A stretch of 16,335 bases of DNA, from assembly GCA_903870955.1 (NCBI GenBank), contig CAIQEX010000479.1:1-16335 (forward strand), given 5' to 3'. Within the stretch, counting starts at the first letter, position 1; each line of letters opens with the position of its first letter. Made by a program: the position numbers and the translations under genes. Shown here piece by piece: positions 9,901-15,900 of the stretch. This stretch comes from an uncultured beta proteobacterium. GTDB taxonomy: Bacteria > Pseudomonadota > Gammaproteobacteria > Burkholderiales > Burkholderiaceae_C. The notes under the pieces are model-generated. The model did not search any database and was not told the origin of the DNA. It saw nothing but the letters and a program-made list of their open reading frames with translations.

Positions 9901-12900
9901 CCAGGCAATCGTGCGCGCGTCGGGTGAACCCAGTCCGACATAGGGATCGTCATACTGAAAACCAGGGCGGCCGTAGAGATCCAAGTTGACATCAGCACCA
10001 GTAATCGCACGCCCGTTGGAAGTGAAGCCCTTCATCAGGTCACCGAAGCCGATGCGTTTGACGACATCGTCGATCAGAAAGCTAGTGAATGATGAATCCG
10101 GTGGCGTCTGCCCCGCCACGTCCTGATAGTAGTTGTCCAGGAAACTGATGTTGCTCCAGTTCTCAACCGTCGGATCCTTGAAATCGTTGTACGACAGCGA
10201 ATCCAGCGCCAGCAAATGCACCGCTTTAGCGAGTGCATCGACAAACTTGGACAGGTATTTTCCAACGTATGGCACTAGGTTGGACGCGGTGCTGACGATG
10301 CTCAGGGCATCCTTAAGGGGAAAAGCGAGGGAGTCCTGCGTAAAGTCGTGCGGATCAAGCGTGGTGACCTGAAGGTCAGGGATACCGCCGGCCGTGCCCG
10401 TCGGCAAGTAGCTGCCGAAGCGCTGGACGATTTCACTGGTAACTGCCGCACCACGGCCAAAGCCGATCATGTGCCAGGACGAAGTCTTGAGGGCCGTGCC
10501 AACCGCGTCACCCTTGGAAATCATACCCATCACACTGGCGAAAATTGCATCGGCAGCCGCCTCGGCGAAACCGGAGTCGCTAATAGCTGCATCGCGGGTC
10601 CAGTCCGACACCAGCACAAGCGATTTGCCCAACACCGATGCCATGGAGACGCCATCGGGCGAAGACCAACTGCCGTCTTCAGGGTGGTAGATAAAGACTG
10701 CGCCATTGCCTTCACGGGCAATCGCCTGGCCCAACTCGATCAGGTTGCTGATGTCGGTGCTGGCATTGCCATCGCTCAGGTAAGGAACCTGAAAACCATG
10801 CGTGATTAGCGTTACGGCAGCAAATGTTGTGGGCACCGAACTGCTTACCGCAGGTCCACTGGCTTCGACTTTGAATTGCTGCGAATCCCGGTACACACGT
10901 CCGTCCGGTGTGGTCACTTCGACGCCCCACCAGTAAGACTGCCCCTTAGAAAGCGTCGACAGATCAGGCAGTGTGGTCGACTGAACGCCGGCTCCACTTG
11001 CGATATCGAAGCGCTCGCTGGTAAATATGCGGTTACGGTTGGAGTCGAGACTGTAGTTACTCCCCGTCAGGATGTAGTTACCGTACGCCGTCGCGAGATG
11101 ATCCGGATTGGGATAAGCACTAGCCGCAGGCTTGTCACTGGGGAACAAGCCCTGACCGGGCGGGAAGGCGCTAACGAACAGGCGTGCCGAGCCCGCCCTC
11201 CCGCTAGTCGTCCAGGTAAACGTTGGCGTGGTGTCGGTGACGTCTGTTGCGCTGACCGGCGTCAACAACTTCAGGAAGTCATCTTGCACTGCGATGCCGC
11301 GTGGAGAGGCTCCGGGCACCAGCGGTGCCCGCGCCGAATTGATAAAGTTACCGAACTCCCGCAAGAGACCGGCGCTGCGCAGGCGGTAATCAGCTTTGAT
11401 GTCGATCAAAGGATTCGGTATCTTGATGAGATCGGGATTGTTGTCTAGGCCCAAGAGGGCACCCGTTTCGCTGTACGGACGCAGGAATTCGTTGATCGGG
11501 GTCCTTGCCAGTCCCTCCACTCCACCCCCTTGGGTGGGCGGTAAGGCCAGGATCCGCTCCACCTCGGAGATCATCGCAGGCACTCCGAACACTTGAACCT
11601 GGTTTGATCCGGAATAGGCCACGTAGAGGAACTCTCCATTCGGGGACAGCGCAAGGTTGTCCGGGAACGAGTACGGCGTCATGCGCGTTGCCGCAATCAG
11701 GCCTTGCGGTTCATCCCCCGTGGTGTACAGGTGGAACGGGTCGCGGATGATGCCCACGTTGCCGCCGGCCGGCTGGCTCAGCGACACATCGGGGTCATGC
11801 GAGGCGACGCCCTGAACGTACTGGTTGTAGCCGGTGACGAAGGCCCAGCGCAGATCCTGTGTGACCACCACAGCCTGGGCGTTGTTGACGTCCAGTGCGT
11901 CTGTCGCGCCGCCCAGCGTCAAGTCCAAGTAGTGGGGCGTGAGCCAAGTCCGGCCAGTAACTTGGCGCTGCATGAGGCCTATGCCGCCGGCCCTATTCTG
12001 GCTCAGAGGGTCCGCAGGATTGGTATCGCCGTCGAATGCCCGATTGGTAAAGATCACGCGACCTGCTTCGGATGTGCCCGAAATACCATAGGGTTCTGGC
12101 CCCACATCGATGACCTGCTCGACTTTGGAAACTGGCAAACCGATTCCGAGATTGCCACGCAGGCTGCGAACGTCAAAAACGATGATGCGCCCGGGCAGCG
12201 ACCGGTTGGCTGCGGTGTCACGGTCATCGCCGAATAGCTTGTGCCCGCCTGGCGCAAGCGCCAGCAGTTGCCCCTCAGCCGAGTCCATCACCAGTCCGCG
12301 GAAGCCGAATGGCGCGAGCGGACCGCTGGCGTCTTGCGCTGTAAGGGTTGCGATGTGCTGGTTGTAGGTGTCCGAACCCGGGTCGGTGTCGATGACGTAG
12401 ATGCGACCACCGCCGCCGGAGGCAATTGACGTCGCCTCATCGCCGACGAAGGCCAAGCCCTGAACGTCATCGAGCACCACCCAGAACGGCCTCGCATCAT
12501 CTGGCAGGTTGATCGGCTGTACACCGAGCGTTGCCGCCCGGTTTGGATCGGTCGAGTCAGGTGGGAGGTCAGGAACTGCGTCGAGTTGACGCAGCATCAG
12601 TGTGTCGATGACCGCAACACTGTGCGAAGACCTCAGAGTGACATAAGCGCGGGCGTTGTCCGAGGTGATGGCGACATCACGCGGGGCATCAGATTGGGGT
12701 GGTTGGTTTGTATCTCCCACCGCAATGCGCCCCACGACAGTGTTCGCTGGCGTGGTGCCGTCGTTCGACGTCGTGATAACCCCAACGGCGTCCTGCCCGC
12801 CCAGCGCTACGAAGGCGTAGCGGCCCGGCGCCTCGATACCGACCTGGTTACTGTAAAAAACGTTCTCAGTCCACGTCGGAATGCCGCCAGGACCTGCGAC

Positions 12901-15900
12901 CAGCACGCTGGACTTGCGACGTACATCAATCTTTACCCCGCCAATGGCCACATTCGTCGGCACGGCGGCGTTGAAGGTACCGAACAGGACAGGGTCCTTT
13001 GTCAGAGGTGCTGTTGCGATGACCTGGCCATCGGCGATGAACTCGACCGTCAGGTCCTCCAGCCGTTGTCCGATCACCCCTGAGCCGGTGTCTGGTGCGC
13101 CAGGCTGCGACCAGAATTCCCGCGCAATGGACAGCGCCAAAACTGGTGCGAGAACGCCGCCAACCCCGGGCTTCAGTTCGACACTGGCATCCATGATGCG
13201 CGGATCGGTCTCTGCCAAGGTCGAGCTGTCGATAATTTGCGCTGAGAACTTGCCGACTCCCCCGGGTAGCACCTCGACACTGCCTTGGGATTGGACGAAC
13301 CCCCCGGCAGGGGAAATGCCCCACACCACCAGCGGACTATGACCAATAGGTAACGTCATCTGCGCTGCCAACGTGCCCGCCAGCGCGCTGACCGCGATAC
13401 CCAGCAGAGGATTGATGACGAAGGCAGTCGCCGTGGCCAGTCCGATTGCGGTTGCAGCACTGGTTGCATTGCCACTGGAGGCTTGACGCAACGCATTCAG
13501 CGTCGCTTCATCGATGCGCAATGTTTGCAGGTTCGTCAGCGAGATGCCGGTAACGATGTAGTCGCCTCCGCCCAGCAGGCCAGGGTACGGTGGAGACTGC
13601 GTGCGCGCTATGCCATCGGCACCTACCACACCGCTTTCGACCTCCAGCCACAAATGATGGATCGCGCCGGTTGGGTCGGGCAGATCGGTGGCGCGATAGA
13701 AACGCACCTGCGTGCCAGCTTCGAGACCCGCAACCGGGATGGCTAACTGTGCAGGCACCTTCATGCCATCCGTGCCGACATCAAGCGTGAACGCCGCACC
13801 AAGCGTAAAGCCTTGGTCGGCTGTAAGCATCGGCGGGCCAAATGTCGCAGCGTCTGCGGGATGGATGGAAACCGTCGTGTCAGCCTTCAGTGCGCCGGGC
13901 GCCACCGCGATGCGCATGCCACTCGGATCGCTGACCAGTCCGCCGTCAGCGCCGACGACAGTGGGGCCAAGGGTCGGTGTCTGAACCCGCACCGCAATAC
14001 GCGACTCGGTCGAGTGATAGATGACAGTGACCACCGATTCTCCGGACTGAAGTCCCGTGATCAGGCCATCTGCCGAAATCTGAACCACCCGACCATCACC
14101 AGCGAAATACATTGCGCCGCTCGCCGACGATGCCACGTCCTCGTCTAGCGATGTGACCTTGATCTGGCGCTGCCCACCGTCGGCCGCTAGCGTTACAGAG
14201 CCCGGGTAGGTGTCGATACCGCCGAGCTGAATCGCAGCTTCACTCAAGGTGCTAGGGCCACCAACAACATAGGCGGTGGCTGCAGATAGCGCGCCCCGTG
14301 AGGCAACCAGTGCGCCATAGCCGTTGTGTTGGCCACGTAGCACCCCTTTGGCACTGACCACGGCGGCATCTCCAGCGACCGTGGAGAACTGCAGGTAGTC
14401 TGGAGCCAACTCCACGCCGGACTGATCTGCAAAGTCGCCAACGAAGCCCATCTGCACCGCTGACCCGGTCTGTATCACTGGCCGCCGTGTCAGGATGTCA
14501 ATCGCGATCAACGCAGCGTTTGAAACATTGATCGTGTAGGTGTGCGCTGCGGAACTCTGGTACCCGTCGTCGGCGACCAGGCTGACCTGAGCCACGCCAG
14601 AATAGCCGGCCTCAGGCCGGAAGATGATCGACTGACCGTCCCCGGACATCCGTGCCGAACCGTGGCTCGCACCGACCACGCGCAAGGTGACCGGGTCACC
14701 TTCGAGATCATTGGCAAATGGGGCCATCGAGGCGGCCAATTGCAGGTCCACGTGCGTCAGCAGTGTGGTGTCCATCAGTACCGGAGCCAGATTCGGCGTG
14801 AAGCCGAAATTGGCGTAGAGCAACTGCGTGTCTGTCCCATCAACCTTGCCGTCGAGGTTAACGTCCATCTGCGGATTTACACCGCCGACCGCGCGGGCTG
14901 CGCTCAGCAGAGATGCATCACTGCCATCGACCTGACCGTCATGGTTGACGTCGCCGACCGCAAACACCCGCAAGTGGTAGCCTCCGGCGCCCGAGGCCGC
15001 CGCCAGCCGAAGTGCCAGCAGCCCAGCATCGGTGACACGATAGATCGCGAAGGCGCGCGTGGCACTGGCACCAGAGGTCAGCGCCACGAGACCAGCCAGT
15101 TCAGGGATCGCCGGTGCCAATGTGGTACCCGCATCGGCGTCAATCACGAAACCAATCAGCGCACCACCGCCGGCCGACGCACTGATCTCGCTTTGGCGCA
15201 AGGTCAACGCATAGAGCGAGGAACTGCCCGTGGTCAGCATTCCCGTAATGGGCTTGTCGAGGTACTGGCCGGCGACACCGAGATCGGCAACCAGCGGTGC
15301 ACTGACACTTCCAACACCGCTCGCCTTTACCGTAATACCCGCGGTGCCATCGGTTGCGATCAACAAGTGACCATTGGCGTAGGCGTAGCGCATCGAGGTA
15401 GCACTATCCAACTGGCGAGAGGCGATCAAACGTCCATCGGCGTTGTAGCTATAAAGTACCTCGCCCCCGTCAGGCTGTACAAGCTTGGCAATCTGTCCGC
15501 TGGCATTGCGCTCCATCCGCAGCGCTTCTCCAGTCGACACCACCAGGCCCGCATCACCAACCAGCAACTCAACGCCATCGGCATAGACCACTCGCGACAC
15601 GCCATCGTGCGCGTTGAACTCATAGCGTGTACCGTCCGCGCTTTGCAGCACAAAGGCTGCACGACTGAGGCTGGACTGAGGCGCATAGGCTGCGCCTGTC
15701 AGAAGGTCGTAATAAGTTCCGAGTCCACGCTGCAGAAGACCGCCGGCCGACGTCAGGCTCCAGGATGACCCCGCGTCTGGCGTCCAGTTCGGCTGCTCGA
15801 AAGACTGCCCAGCTTGTTGCGCCGACTGGGGCGTAAAGGTAAATCCAATGCGCGACCCATCTGGCGCGGTGAGGTAAATTCTGTCCCCTGCGTGCAACCC

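Noticed and set aside
14542..15768. Plus-strand open frame of 408 codons opposite the dockerin/Rhs region
   Set aside because: Arg/Gln-rich, no motif and no ribosome binding site; the opposite strand is well supported by the dockerin loops and Ig domains.
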